Notes under the pieces: generated by a model
What the model saw: the letters and a program-made list of their open reading frames with translations, nothing else
Databases searched by the model: none
What the model was told of the DNA's origin: nothing
In this document: piece by piece, positions 1 to 8,244 of the stretch
Numbering within the stretch: position 1 is the stretch's first letter
Layout: each line of letters opens with the position of its first letter
Assembly: GCA_016218765.1 (NCBI GenBank)
Contig: JACRCZ010000123.1
Span: 30,060-94,059 of the forward strand
Source of the DNA: Deltaproteobacteria bacterium
GTDB lineage: Bacteria; Myxococcota_A; Polyangia; DRWM01; JAAZOP01
DNA length: 64,000 nucleotides
Reading direction: 5' to 3'
Program-made: the position numbers and the translations under genes

Positions 1-2856
1 GCAGCGCGAGGCCGCGAGGTCGCCGAAGTCGGGAGCCGGCAACGGGAAGAAGGCCGGCTGGCCATGGCCGCGGCACACCTCGATCCTGGCCGGGAGCGCG
101 CACGCGCCGTCCAGGGGGAGGCTGCCCAGCCGCCCGTGGCCGGCGCGGTCCATGAGTACGGTCCCGCCGGTGGGCGGGCACGGCGGGGGCGCGCAGCCGA
201 ATACCGGGGGATCGTCGCCGTCCAGCGGCATGCGCACGGCGAAGGCCCAATCGAACGCCGCCGCTCCGAGCACTTCGCCCGGGTCGCACGAGCGGTTCCC
301 GTCGACGTCGTGGCACACGCCGCGCCGATCGAAGGAGGCGTCGACGTCCGCCGCGGCGAAGTGTGCCGGGTCGGCCTTGAGGGCCGCGAAGACCTGCGGC
401 AGGTTCGCCGCGTTGCCGCGATTGAGCGCGACCCAGAGGTCGACCAGCTCGTGCCGCACCGGTCGCGTGAGGGCGTCCCACAGCACCGCGCCGGCCGCGC
501 CCTCCTCCTCGCCGCAGTTCGACCAGACGGTCAGGGGGTCGACGTCGTAGTCGGTGACGTCCGTCGGGCTGACCACGTAGAGGGCGGGGTTCCGTGCCAT
601 CAATTCGTCCCGGCGCAGCGCCAGGGCGAAGAACTCCGCCCAGCCCTCGGCGACCGAATCCTCGCTCGATCCGTTCACCAGCCCGGCGTGGTTCTGCTCG
701 CAGCCGCCGCCGCTGGGCATGGCGTTGACGCCACCCATCCGCGAGACCCACTGCAGGTAGTGGCCGTACTCGTGGAGATCCACGTTCGTCGGGCTGCCCG
801 GATGCGCCGCGTCGCTCGTCCCGGGATTTCCCGCCGTGCCGCCGAAGAGCAGGGCAGGGCGATCGAACAGCCCGATGCGGTCGAAGACCGCGAGCTTCGG
901 CGGCGGCGCCCAGTCGAAGGCGCCGGTCGCGTACCCCAGGACGAGGATCTCGCCGAGCGCCGGCCGGGGATCGCCGATGTCGTCGAGCACGCCGGGAGCG
1001 AAGAGATTGCGCCGGGCGAAGCGGGCGGCGCGCTCGACGTAGTGGTACTTCTGGGCCAGGTCGCGCAACCGGAGGTTGTCGGCGTCCGGGAAGATCGCGG
1101 TCCGTGTCGTGTGCGGCTCCACGTCGTCCGGAACGTTGGTCGCGTCCAGGCGGGACGCCGGTCGCGCGGCGAACAGGTCGGGGCCCGGAAACGGCGCGTC
1201 GAACTCGAACCACACGACGTCGCGCTCGATGTCGGCCGGCGCGTGGTCGAACACCCGGACGAGGCCGTCGCGATCGCGCAACGTGACGCGAACCTTGGCA
1301 AGACCCTCCGGCTCGTACGGCAGGCACCCCTCGTCGTCGGCGGGCCAGTCCGAGGTCGTGCCGCCGGCGTAGGTCAGCGTCACCAGCACGTTGGCCAGGC
1401 GGCCCGAGCGGAAGTACTCGTCCACGTAGCCTGAGTGGAAGCAGAATCGCGGCAGCGGGTCGCCCGTGAAGATCTCCCAGTCCGGATCCGCTCCGGGGTC
1501 GGGCCGACCGAGCCAGTAGAGGCGCGAGCCGGCCAGGACGGGGGAATCGTCCGGGAAGTCGTTCGCGGTGACCGGTACGACGACCCCGTCCTCGACGAGG
1601 TAGATCTCCGGATCGCCGGCGCGGCGGGGCAGGTAGGAGCCGGGGAAGGCGATGCGATCGCCGTCGATGACGGCGGCGCCGACACCTCCCGGCCCGAGGC
1701 CCGCCGGCAGCGGCACTTCGGTCGCGGCTCCGGCGGCGTTGTCCCACACGTACAGCCGGTCCGGCATCCCCGGCTCGTCGATCCAGTAGACGTACCGCCC
1801 GTCCGTCGTGCTGGACTCGGCTCCCCCGCCCCCCACGCCGCCGTCGCCCTCGTAGAGCAGGTGCAACTCGCCACGGTCGTCGGACAGCCACAGGTTGTCC
1901 AGCCCGTCCGGGTTCGGGCGGTGGAGCGTCACCATGCCCCCGTGCAGCAGCTTGGCGACGGCGCCGGAGACCTCGTCGCCCGCGAGCAGCGTGACCGGTA
2001 CGCCGCCGTCGCGGCCGAGCTGCAGTACGCGAGCGCCCGCCGCGTCGCTCGTCTCGAAGAGGACCGCGCCGTCCCGGTAGTCGAGGAGCATGAAATCGCA
2101 CGGGCCGGGATCGATCGCGCGCTCGACGATCGCGCGGTCGTCCACGTAGACCCCGCACCGAGCTTCGGGCGTTCCAGCCCCCGTCTGGCGGATTCCCGTC
2201 CAGGCCACGGAGCCGCCGTCCGAGGCATACGGGACCGCGGTGGCGTTCTGGTCCCAGCAATCCGACGTCAGGCGGGTCCATGCGGCGCCGTCCGACGAGT
2301 ACAAATCGTTCGTCGGGACGGGGCAGCCGCCGGACGGGGGACACCCGTCCGTCCGCGCCACCCACGTCAGGGCGCGGCCGCCGAAGCGCACCGGCAGGAG
2401 CGGGCCCGTGAGGTCGAGCGCCGCCGCACCGGAGAGGTCGACGACCGGGCAGGACCCGTCCGGGAGCGCATTGACCCGCTGCGCGGGCCCGACGAGCGGG
2501 GCGACCAGCCCGGCCCGCGCGAATACGGGGACGCGGCCCGTCGCGCCGGGGTAGTACGCCGCGGCGGGCGCCGAGCCGATCGCCATCCCGCGCGCGGCGT
2601 CGGTGAGCGTCGTCCCATCGGGGCCGATGGGTTCCGTGTCGGGAAGGAGGCAGGCGTGTCCGTCGCACACCGCGTAGATCCGCCCGCCCGTGGCGTCTCC
2701 CCGCTGGAGCAGCACGTCGTCGACGCCGTTGTCGGTGAGCCGCACGGCGGCATGCGCGCCCGTCGCCGCGGCCATCGTCCCGACCACGGCGGCCCATGCC
2801 GTCGCAAGGCGGCGCCTCGGGAAGCGCGCCCCGCGCCCACCCCACGCTGGACTCAT
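1..2856 (-). CDS. Secreted HEXXH metalloprotease-like protein with beta-propeller-like N-terminal half (3' end missing)
   Basis: The reading frame is open from an ATG at 2856, with GGAG just upstream, to the left edge: 952 codons without a stop, so the C-terminus is missing. Residues about 18-37 form a signal peptide (AAVVGTMAAATGAHA). The first half, to about residue 450, has repeated short blocks such as DGRYVYWIDE, DNLWLSDDRGELHLLYEG and DPEIYLVEDGVVVPVT, which look like TolB/WD-type propeller blades. Residues about 695-699 read HEYGH inside VDLHEYGHYLQW, a canonical zincin zinc-binding helix. The downstream stretch NGSSEDSVAEGWAEFFAL could supply the third, glutamate ligand. I infer an exported zinc protease with a propeller module; the exact family is not recognised. 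It faces away from the VWA lipoprotein at 3055 across a gap of about 200 bp. Confidence 0.7.
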   Translation of the reverse strand, partial: MSPAWGGRGARFPRRRLATAWAAVVGTMAAATGAHAAVRLTDNGVDDVLLQRGDATGGRIYAVCDGHACLLPDTEPIGPDGTTLTDAARGMAIGSAPAAAYYPGATGRVPVFARAGLVAPLVGPAQRVNALPDGSCPVVDLSGAAALDLTGPLLPVRFGGRALTWVARTDGCPPSGGCPVPTNDLYSSDGAAWTRLTSDCWDQNATAVPYASDGGSVAWTGIRQTGAGTPEARCGVYVDDRAIVERAIDPGPCDFMLLDYRDGAVLFETSDAAGARVLQLGRDGGVPVTLLAGDEVSGAVAKLLHGGMVTLHRPNPDGLDNLWLSDDRGELHLLYEGDGGVGGGGAESSTTDGRYVYWIDEPGMPDRLYVWDNAAGAATEVPLPAGLGPGGVGAAVIDGDRIAFPGSYLPRRAGDPEIYLVEDGVVVPVTANDFPDDSPVLAGSRLYWLGRPDPGADPDWEIFTGDPLPRFCFHSGYVDEYFRSGRLANVLVTLTYAGGTTSDWPADDEGCLPYEPEGLAKVRVTLRDRDGLVRVFDHAPADIERDVVWFEFDAPFPGPDLFAARPASRLDATNVPDDVEPHTTRTAIFPDADNLRLRDLAQKYHYVERAARFARRNLFAPGVLDDIGDPRPALGEILVLGYATGAFDWAPPPKLAVFDRIGLFDRPALLFGGTAGNPGTSDAAHPGSPTNVDLHEYGHYLQWVSRMGGVNAMPSGGGCEQNHAGLVNGSSEDSVAEGWAEFFALALRRDELMARNPALYVVSPTDVTDYDVDPLTVWSNCGEEEGAAGAVLWDALTRPVRHELVDLWVALNRGNAANLPQVFAALKADPAHFAAADVDASFDRRGVCHDVDGNRSCDPGEVLGAAAFDWAFAVRMPLDGDDPPVFGCAPPPCPPTGGTVLMDRAGHGRLGSLPLDGACALPARIEVCRGHGQPAFFPLPAPDFGDLAASRC

Positions 2857-3054
2857 CTCCAGAAACCCTTCCGCCGCCCCCCGCCCCCCCCCAACCGGCA
2901 GCCGGTCGAGGAACAGTGTAGCACGGGCCGGGAGGACGCCAACCGCCGCCCGGGGCGCGGGGCGGGACGCGGGACCAGGTCATCCGCCGCGGGTCTCCGG
3001 TCCGCATGGACGCTCGGCCGCCCGAGTGCTACCGTCATTCCGTCGGAGGGAAGC

Positions 3055-4026
3055 ATGCGCGACGATCATGCTCGATGGCTCTTCCTCGGTGGCCTGGTCC
3101 TCCTGGCCGCGGCGGCGCTACCGGCCTGTTCGGAGGACGACACGGGTGGTTCCTGCACGCCGGAATCCTGTGCGGCGCGGTGCCTGGCGCTCGGGTCGCC
3201 GGGCGGAAACTGCAGCGGCGGCAACTGCGTGTGCGACGGGGGGGGCGACGGGGACGCGGACGGCGATGGCGGTGCGGACGCGGACGGCGGTGCGGATGCG
3301 GACGCGGATGCCGAGGCGACCTCGCCGTGCGACATCGACATCGTCTTCGTGCTGGACGTGTCGACGAGCATGACGCCCGTCCTCCAGGCGCTGCACGACG
3401 GCATCGGAGAGGTCTGGACGTACGCCCGCGGGATGGATCCCGAGGCGCAGTTCGGCCTCGTGGTGTTCGTCGACGACGTGATGGTGACCAATGGCGGCGG
3501 CTGGTACGGGACGGTGGACGAGATCCAGGCGGAGTTCGATCGCTGGCGCGAGTTCTGCTCGTCCAACGACGAGCCCGGCGGGTCGGGGGGCTTCAACGAC
3601 GACTGCCCGGAGAACTCGCTGGACGCCATCTGGGCCGCGGCGACGTCGTTCCCGTGGCGCGACAGCGCGACCACGCTGCATGTCATCTTTCACGCCACGG
3701 ACGACACGTTCGTGGAGGCCCCCAACACCCTCGGGTCCACCTGGATCGAGGTGCAGCACACCTACCCCGAGGTGCTGGGCGAGCTGCGCTTGCGCGAGAT
3801 CCGGCTCGCCGCCTTCGCCGCCCACGATTCCTCGGATTGCGCGATCCCGCCGGTGCACGACACCGAGCCCGGGTTCTATACCGACTGGCGGAGCGACCCG
3901 CCGCTGCCGAGCGGGACGGGGGCCCAGGTGTTCGACATCCAGGAGGTGATGGGGGGCACGCTGTCGATGACCGAGGCGATCAACGGCGTGATCCTCGACG
4001 AGTACTGCACGCCGTTCATCTACTGA
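3055..4026 (+). CDS. VWA-domain lipoprotein
   Basis: The protein has 323 residues. The ATG at 3055 follows GGAGGG and begins a lipoprotein signal peptide ending LLAAAALPAC, with the lipid-modified Cys at about residue 25. A Cys-containing segment (residues 30-60) is followed by a linker of alternating Asp, Ala and Gly (about 60-85). A von Willebrand factor A domain starts near residue 93 with VFVLDVSTSM, a complete DxSxS MIDAS metal-binding motif (D101). VWA domains bind protein partners through a metal ion; the partner is unknown. Four Cys in the C-terminal half probably form disulfides, consistent with a location outside the cytoplasm. The 3' end overlaps the convergent crotonase gene by 7 bp. 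Confidence 0.85.
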   Translation: MRDDHARWLFLGGLVLLAAAALPACSEDDTGGSCTPESCAARCLALGSPGGNCSGGNCVCDGGGDGDADGDGGADADGGADADADAEATSPCDIDIVFVLDVSTSMTPVLQALHDGIGEVWTYARGMDPEAQFGLVVFVDDVMVTNGGGWYGTVDEIQAEFDRWREFCSSNDEPGGSGGFNDDCPENSLDAIWAAATSFPWRDSATTLHVIFHATDDTFVEAPNTLGSTWIEVQHTYPEVLGELRLREIRLAAFAAHDSSDCAIPPVHDTEPGFYTDWRSDPPLPSGTGAQVFDIQEVMGGTLSMTEAINGVILDEYCTPFIY

Positions 4027-4784
4027 CGGAATGCCATTCCTCCCTCGGCCTTCTTCGCCAGCATCAGCAGCGTCTGGTTGCGGTCCTCCAGCTCCAGGCA
4101 GGCCTCGAGGCCGCCGGCGTCGAGCGAGACGTTCAAGGCCTCCTTGGTCATGCGCACCCCGAGCGGGTTCTTGGCGGCGATGGTCTGGGCCAGCTCGAGC
4201 GCGGTCGGCAGGAGCCGGTCGCGGGGCACCACGCGGCTGGCGAACCCCAGCGCGCCGGCATCGGCGGCGCTCATCCAGTTGCCGGTCAGCAGGAACTCGT
4301 AGGCGCGACCCGCGCCGATCTGCCGCGGCAGGAAGTAGCTGCTGGCCATGTCGGCGCCGCCCAGGCCGATGTTGATGTAGGCCGCGGAGAACCGCGCGTC
4401 CTCGGCGACGACGCGCACGTCCGAGGCCATGGCGAAGGAGAAGCCCAGGCCCGCGGCGGCGCCATGCACCGCGCAGACGATCGGTTGCGGCACGCGCCGC
4501 ATCGCCAGGAGCAGCCGCGCCAGGCGCCGCTGCCCGTCGTACATCGCCGCCGTGTCGAGCGCGAAGATTTCCGGTCCGAAGGTCCTCATGTCCAGCCCCG
4601 CGCAGAAGCCCTTGGCCGTCCCGCCGTCGAGCACGAGCACCCCGACGGAGTCGTCCCACTGCCGCTCGCGCCAGAACGACTCCAGCTCGGCCATCATCGT
4701 GCGGTCGACCGCGTTGTACTGCTCCGGCCGCTGCAGGGTGAGGAAGCCGATTCGTCCCTCCGTGCGGTACGCCAGCGTTTCCAT
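4020..4784 (-). CDS. Enoyl-CoA hydratase/isomerase (crotonase) family protein
   Basis: The protein has 254 residues, the usual crotonase length, with no targeting signal, so it is cytoplasmic. The N-terminus is typical (ETLAYRTEGRIGFLTLQRPEQYNAV). The first oxyanion-hole region is GFCAGLDMRTF and the second is HGAAAGLGFSFAMASDVRV. RFSAAYINIGLGGADMASSYFLPRQIG matches the active-site stretch of enoyl-CoA hydratases, but the two catalytic glutamates of true hydratases are not both obvious. It may therefore be an isomerase or another crotonase-fold enzyme acting on acyl-CoA. It stands alone, with no beta-oxidation partners nearby. Confidence 0.9.
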   Translation of the reverse strand: METLAYRTEGRIGFLTLQRPEQYNAVDRTMMAELESFWRERQWDDSVGVLVLDGGTAKGFCAGLDMRTFGPEIFALDTAAMYDGQRRLARLLLAMRRVPQPIVCAVHGAAAGLGFSFAMASDVRVVAEDARFSAAYINIGLGGADMASSYFLPRQIGAGRAYEFLLTGNWMSAADAGALGFASRVVPRDRLLPTALELAQTIAAKNPLGVRMTKEALNVSLDAGGLEACLELEDRNQTLLMLAKKAEGGMAFRQ

Positions 4785-4918
4785 TCCGTCCCTCCCTTCC
4801 GGCCGCGCACGGGCGTGTCGCGGCGGGCATCGACCGCCGGCCCTGGGGCCGGGGCGTAAACGCTACCGGCGGCGGCGTCGGGCGTCAACGTGCCCGGGCG
4901 CTCCCGCGGGGCGATCCG

Positions 4919-5542
4919 CTATGCCTTGCAGGTCGCGTAGCGGCGGCCGATCTCGGACCAGTCGACGAGGCTCCAGAATGCCTTGACGTACTCGGCGCGG
5001 CGGTTCTGGTACTGCAGGTAGTAGGCGTGCTCCCAGACGTCCAGGCCGAGGAGCGGCGTGCCGGTGGCCTCGATGATCGGGTTGTCCTGGTTGGGCGTGC
5101 TGCCGACGGCGATGGTCCCATCGGTGCCGTAGGTGAGCCAGGCCCAGCCCGAGCCGAAGCGGCCCATCGCCGCCTCCTCGAACTTCGTCTGGAAAGCCTC
5201 GAAGGAGCCGAACGTGGTCTCGATCGCCTTCGCGAGGGGGCCCGTGGGGCGTCCGCCGCCGCGGGGCGCGAGGGACATCCAGAACAGCGAGTGGTTGTAG
5301 TGGCCGCCGCCGTTGTTGCGGACGGCCGTCCGCTGCGCCTCGGGGACCTCCTTCAGATTGCGCAGCAGCCGGACGATTTCCAGCTCGGTCAGCCCGGCCG
5401 AGCCCGTGGCCTCGAGGGCCTTGTTCAGATTGGCGACGTACGCGGCATGGTGCTTCCCGTGATGGATCTCCATCGTGCGGGCATCGATGTGCGGCTCGAG
5501 GGCGTCGAACGCGTACGGCAAGGACGGCAACGTGTGCGGCAT
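4919..5542 (-). CDS. sodA: Superoxide dismutase, Mn type
   Basis: The protein has 207 residues and converts superoxide to hydrogen peroxide and oxygen. The start was placed at the ATG at 5542 ([20 protein letters not shown]) because GGAGG lies 5-6 bases upstream and the N-terminus then matches the family; the frame is open 30 codons further up. The metal ligands are visible: His27 (EIHHGKHH), His84 ([11 protein letters not shown]), Asp168 and His172 ([11 protein letters not shown]). The GGHxNHSLFW motif and PNQDNP favour Mn over Fe, although cambialistic use cannot be excluded. No signal peptide is seen. The next gene upstream on the same strand is a diiron ferritin-like protein, so the two may form an oxidative-stress unit. 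Confidence 0.95.
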   Translation of the reverse strand: MPHTLPSLPYAFDALEPHIDARTMEIHHGKHHAAYVANLNKALEATGSAGLTELEIVRLLRNLKEVPEAQRTAVRNNGGGHYNHSLFWMSLAPRGGGRPTGPLAKAIETTFGSFEAFQTKFEEAAMGRFGSGWAWLTYGTDGTIAVGSTPNQDNPIIEATGTPLLGLDVWEHAYYLQYQNRRAEYVKAFWSLVDWSEIGRRYATCKA

Positions 5543-5704
5543 GACAACCTCCCGCGCTCCGGAGAGCGCCTGTGATTGAGCGGGCGCGGAGACGTCCACG
5601 TCTCCTGCGCAACCTGCGCGAAGCGTAGGCACGGATGCGGGGGAGTCAACGCGGACGGGAGCGGTCGAGGCGACGATCGGGCCGGCGAGGCGCCGCGGGG
5701 TCGT

Positions 5705-6160
5705 CTACCCCTCGCGCAGCATCGTCTCGTCGTACTCGGTCTCGAAGCGCAGCTTGTGGTTGGCTTCCTCGACGGCGAGGGCCTTGAAGGTGTTCTGGAG
5801 CGCGACGTCGGCGGTGGCCGCGGCGAGGTCCATGTAGAGTCTCCAGGCCGCCTTCTCCTTCTTCATGGCGATGATCAGCGCGTCCTGGTAGGTGATGCTC
5901 GGCTTGGGCTCGACGTCGACGAGGTAGTCGGAGAGCTGGAGGTCGAGGACCTTGGTCTCGGCGGGCGCGAGGTGCTTGCCGTTCTTGACGCCGAGGAGCT
6001 TCTGCTTGTGACCGGCTTCCTCCTTGGCGAAGTCCTCGAGCGCCTTCTTCATCCAGGGCTTGTCCACCTTGTGCGAGAGGTCGATGTAGAAATCGTGGGC
6101 CTTCTCTTCCTCGGAAATGGCGTAATCCAGGACTTCGTTCACGGAACCGAATTTCTTCAT
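5705..6160 (-). CDS. Ferritin-like diiron protein (rubrerythrin/ferritin family)
   Basis: The protein has 151 residues. The ATG at 6160 is preceded by GGAGGAAG. The four-helix-bundle diiron pattern is clear: SEEEKAHDFYIDL (helix 1, Glu), FAKEEAGHKQKLL (helix 2, ExxH), KKEKAAWRLYMDL (helix 3, Glu) and LAVEEANHKLRFE (helix 4, ExxH). No C-terminal rubredoxin domain (CxxC pairs) is present, so this is the erythrin-like core only. Likely roles are peroxide reduction or iron handling in the cytoplasm. It lies 162 bp upstream of sodA on the same strand, consistent with a joint response to oxygen stress. Confidence 0.85.
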   Translation of the reverse strand: MKKFGSVNEVLDYAISEEEKAHDFYIDLSHKVDKPWMKKALEDFAKEEAGHKQKLLGVKNGKHLAPAETKVLDLQLSDYLVDVEPKPSITYQDALIIAMKKEKAAWRLYMDLAAATADVALQNTFKALAVEEANHKLRFETEYDETMLREG

Positions 6161-6227
6161 GACGGCTTCCTCCCGCGAGGGAACCCGTAGCACACGCGCC
6201 CCGACGACGGCAAGCGCGGCGGACGCG

Positions 6228-8060
6228 TCAGCAGCCGGGGACGGAGTCGCAGGAGAGGCCGGCGGTGCACCGCGGCGGGCTGCCCTCGCAGGACGCGGAC
6301 CCGAGCGGGCAGGTGCAGTCGACGTTGTCGCGCTGGTAGTAGCTGGCGCCCGTGAGGTAGCTGTCGCAACCGTCGCCGATCCAGTACGAGCCGGGCGGGG
6401 GAGCGCCCACGGCCGAGCTGGCCCCGCAGGGACAGCTTCCGGCGAAGCAGAACGACTCGCATTCGCAGGTCGGCGGGTCGCCGGGCGCGCACTCGCAGGC
6501 GCCCTCGAAGCCGCCCGCCACGCGGAAGTACTCCGTGCTCGTCGAGCACGAGCAGTCCGCGGAGCCCGTGCACCCGGACTCGCACGTTCCGCGGTCGGCG
6601 TGCACCGCGCCGCTCGACGGGCAGCGCCAGGCCGTCGCCGGCGGCTCGCAGCCGCCCCAGGCGCAGGAGCCCGTGCAGGCGCGGGAGCCGTCCAGGCCGC
6701 AGCCCGTCGTGCAGCGCTCGCCGGCGCCCGCGCAGCACTCGAACCCCTCGTCGCACCTCGTGTCGCCGTTGTCGTCCGCGCCGTTGCACGGATCCCCCGT
6801 GCCCTCGCACGGACCGAGGCTGCAGTCCGCGCCGCAGGCCCGGGTTCCGGCGCCGCCCGAGCCGGTCGTGCACGGCTCGCTCGCGCCCCGGCAGCACTCG
6901 AACGTCTCGTCGCACGCCGTGTTGCAGTTGTCGTCGCGGCCGTTGCACGCCTCGACTTCCGGGCCCGCGCAGGCGCGGGCGCAGCACGCGCCGCCGGGAC
7001 ACGGGGTCCCGTCCGCGGCGGCCGTGACGACGCAGCGCAAGTCGGCGCCGCACGCGTCGTCGGTGCACGGGTTGGCGTCGTCGCAGTCGGACGCTGCGGC
7101 GCAGGAACAATCCGCCTCGTCGTCGGTCGTGCCGTCGCAGTCGTCGTCGACGCCGTCGCAGGTCGCGTCGGTCGCGGCGGGCGGCGTTCGCGGCCGGCAG
7201 GTGACCATGCCCCGCGCGCAGACCTCGCCCCGCTCGCACAGCCCCAGGCCGCAGCGCGACGCGGGCGCGAAGGATTCGTCGGTGGCGCCGTCGCAATCGT
7301 CGTCGACGCCGTCGCAGGCCACCTCCGCGGCGGAGCTTCCGACACACCCGGTTTCGCAGCCGTTGCCGGCGACGCCGTCGGCGTCGGACCAGCCGGGTTC
7401 GCAGGCGAGCGCGCAGACGCCGAGCACGCAGGCCGGACCGGCATGGGTTCGTGCCGGGCAGGCGTGCCCGCACGCGCCGCAGTGCAGCGGGTCGAAGTCG
7501 CGATCGAACGTCTCGTCGGTGAGACCGTCGCAGTCGTCGTCGGTCCCGTTGCAGAACTCGGGCACGCAGTCCGCGCAGTCGGGATCGGCCGCGTCGGTGC
7601 GTCCGTCGCAGTCGTCGTCCAGCCCGTTCGTGCAGTCCGGGGCGCCGCGGGTCTCCGCACCCGCGGTTCGAGAGCACTCGTACTCGCAGCCGTCGAAGGG
7701 CACTCCGTTGGCGTCCACCCAGCCCGCCTCGCAGACCGCCACGCAGACGCCGGTGGCGCAGGCGCCCGCGGCGTGGGCGGGCGCGCAGCGGATGCCGCAG
7801 TCGCCGCAGTTGTCGCCGTCGGTGCGCGGGTCCACGCAGACGCCCAGGCACACCAGGCGCGGCGGGGCACAGGCGCCGCCGTCGCCGTCGATGCCGTCGT
7901 CGACGCCCTCGGCCTCGACGACCACGTCGGAACCCCCGTCGCCGGCGTCGTCCGCCGCGCAGGCGTCGCGGCAGGGATCGCCGCCCGCGCCGGCGGAACA
8001 ACCCGTCCCCGCGAGCGCGGCCAGGATGAACGGCAGTCCGAGCGGCGTTCGGCCCATCAT
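6228..8060 (-). CDS. MopE-like Cys-rich putative metal-binding lipoprotein
   Basis: The protein has 610 residues. The start is the ATG at 8060 (MMGRTPLGLP), seven bases after GGAGG. The lipobox GTGC puts the modified Cys at about 21. A linker rich in Asp, Gly and Ala follows. The body is extremely Cys-rich and carries repeats of the MopE type, CNGxDDDCDGxTDE (for example CDGVDDDCDGATDES and CNGTDDDCDGLTDE), whose acidic loops are thought to bind Ca or other metals. Between them are blocks CGxCGxxCxPARTHA and GxCxxxCExGWxDADG. The last 150 residues have a different Cys-rich pattern (CECAPGDPPTCECESFC). It is probably displayed on the outer surface. It is transcribed away from the DUF4139 gene at 8245. 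Confidence 0.8.
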   Translation of the reverse strand: MMGRTPLGLPFILAALAGTGCSAGAGGDPCRDACAADDAGDGGSDVVVEAEGVDDGIDGDGGACAPPRLVCLGVCVDPRTDGDNCGDCGIRCAPAHAAGACATGVCVAVCEAGWVDANGVPFDGCEYECSRTAGAETRGAPDCTNGLDDDCDGRTDAADPDCADCVPEFCNGTDDDCDGLTDETFDRDFDPLHCGACGHACPARTHAGPACVLGVCALACEPGWSDADGVAGNGCETGCVGSSAAEVACDGVDDDCDGATDESFAPASRCGLGLCERGEVCARGMVTCRPRTPPAATDATCDGVDDDCDGTTDDEADCSCAAASDCDDANPCTDDACGADLRCVVTAAADGTPCPGGACCARACAGPEVEACNGRDDNCNTACDETFECCRGASEPCTTGSGGAGTRACGADCSLGPCEGTGDPCNGADDNGDTRCDEGFECCAGAGERCTTGCGLDGSRACTGSCAWGGCEPPATAWRCPSSGAVHADRGTCESGCTGSADCSCSTSTEYFRVAGGFEGACECAPGDPPTCECESFCFAGSCPCGASSAVGAPPPGSYWIGDGCDSYLTGASYYQRDNVDCTCPLGSASCEGSPPRCTAGLSCDSVPGC

Positions 8061-8244
8061 CCCGTCACCTCCGGTCCGATGCGACGGACGCTGGGAGCAT
8101 ACCGCGTCCGTCGCACGCGAGGAAAGGACGGCCGGCGAGCGGGGGTTCGTCCCCGGGCTGGATCCTCCCGGGTGGACGGACGTATCGTGCCGGCTGGAAG
8201 CGCCGCGGGATTCCCCGCGGCGGATGGTGGAAGGAGGCACGAGC

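Noticed and set aside
64..1434. A plus-strand 456-codon frame at the left edge
   Set aside because: The minus strand carries a signal peptide, propeller-like repeats and HEXXH; this frame has none.
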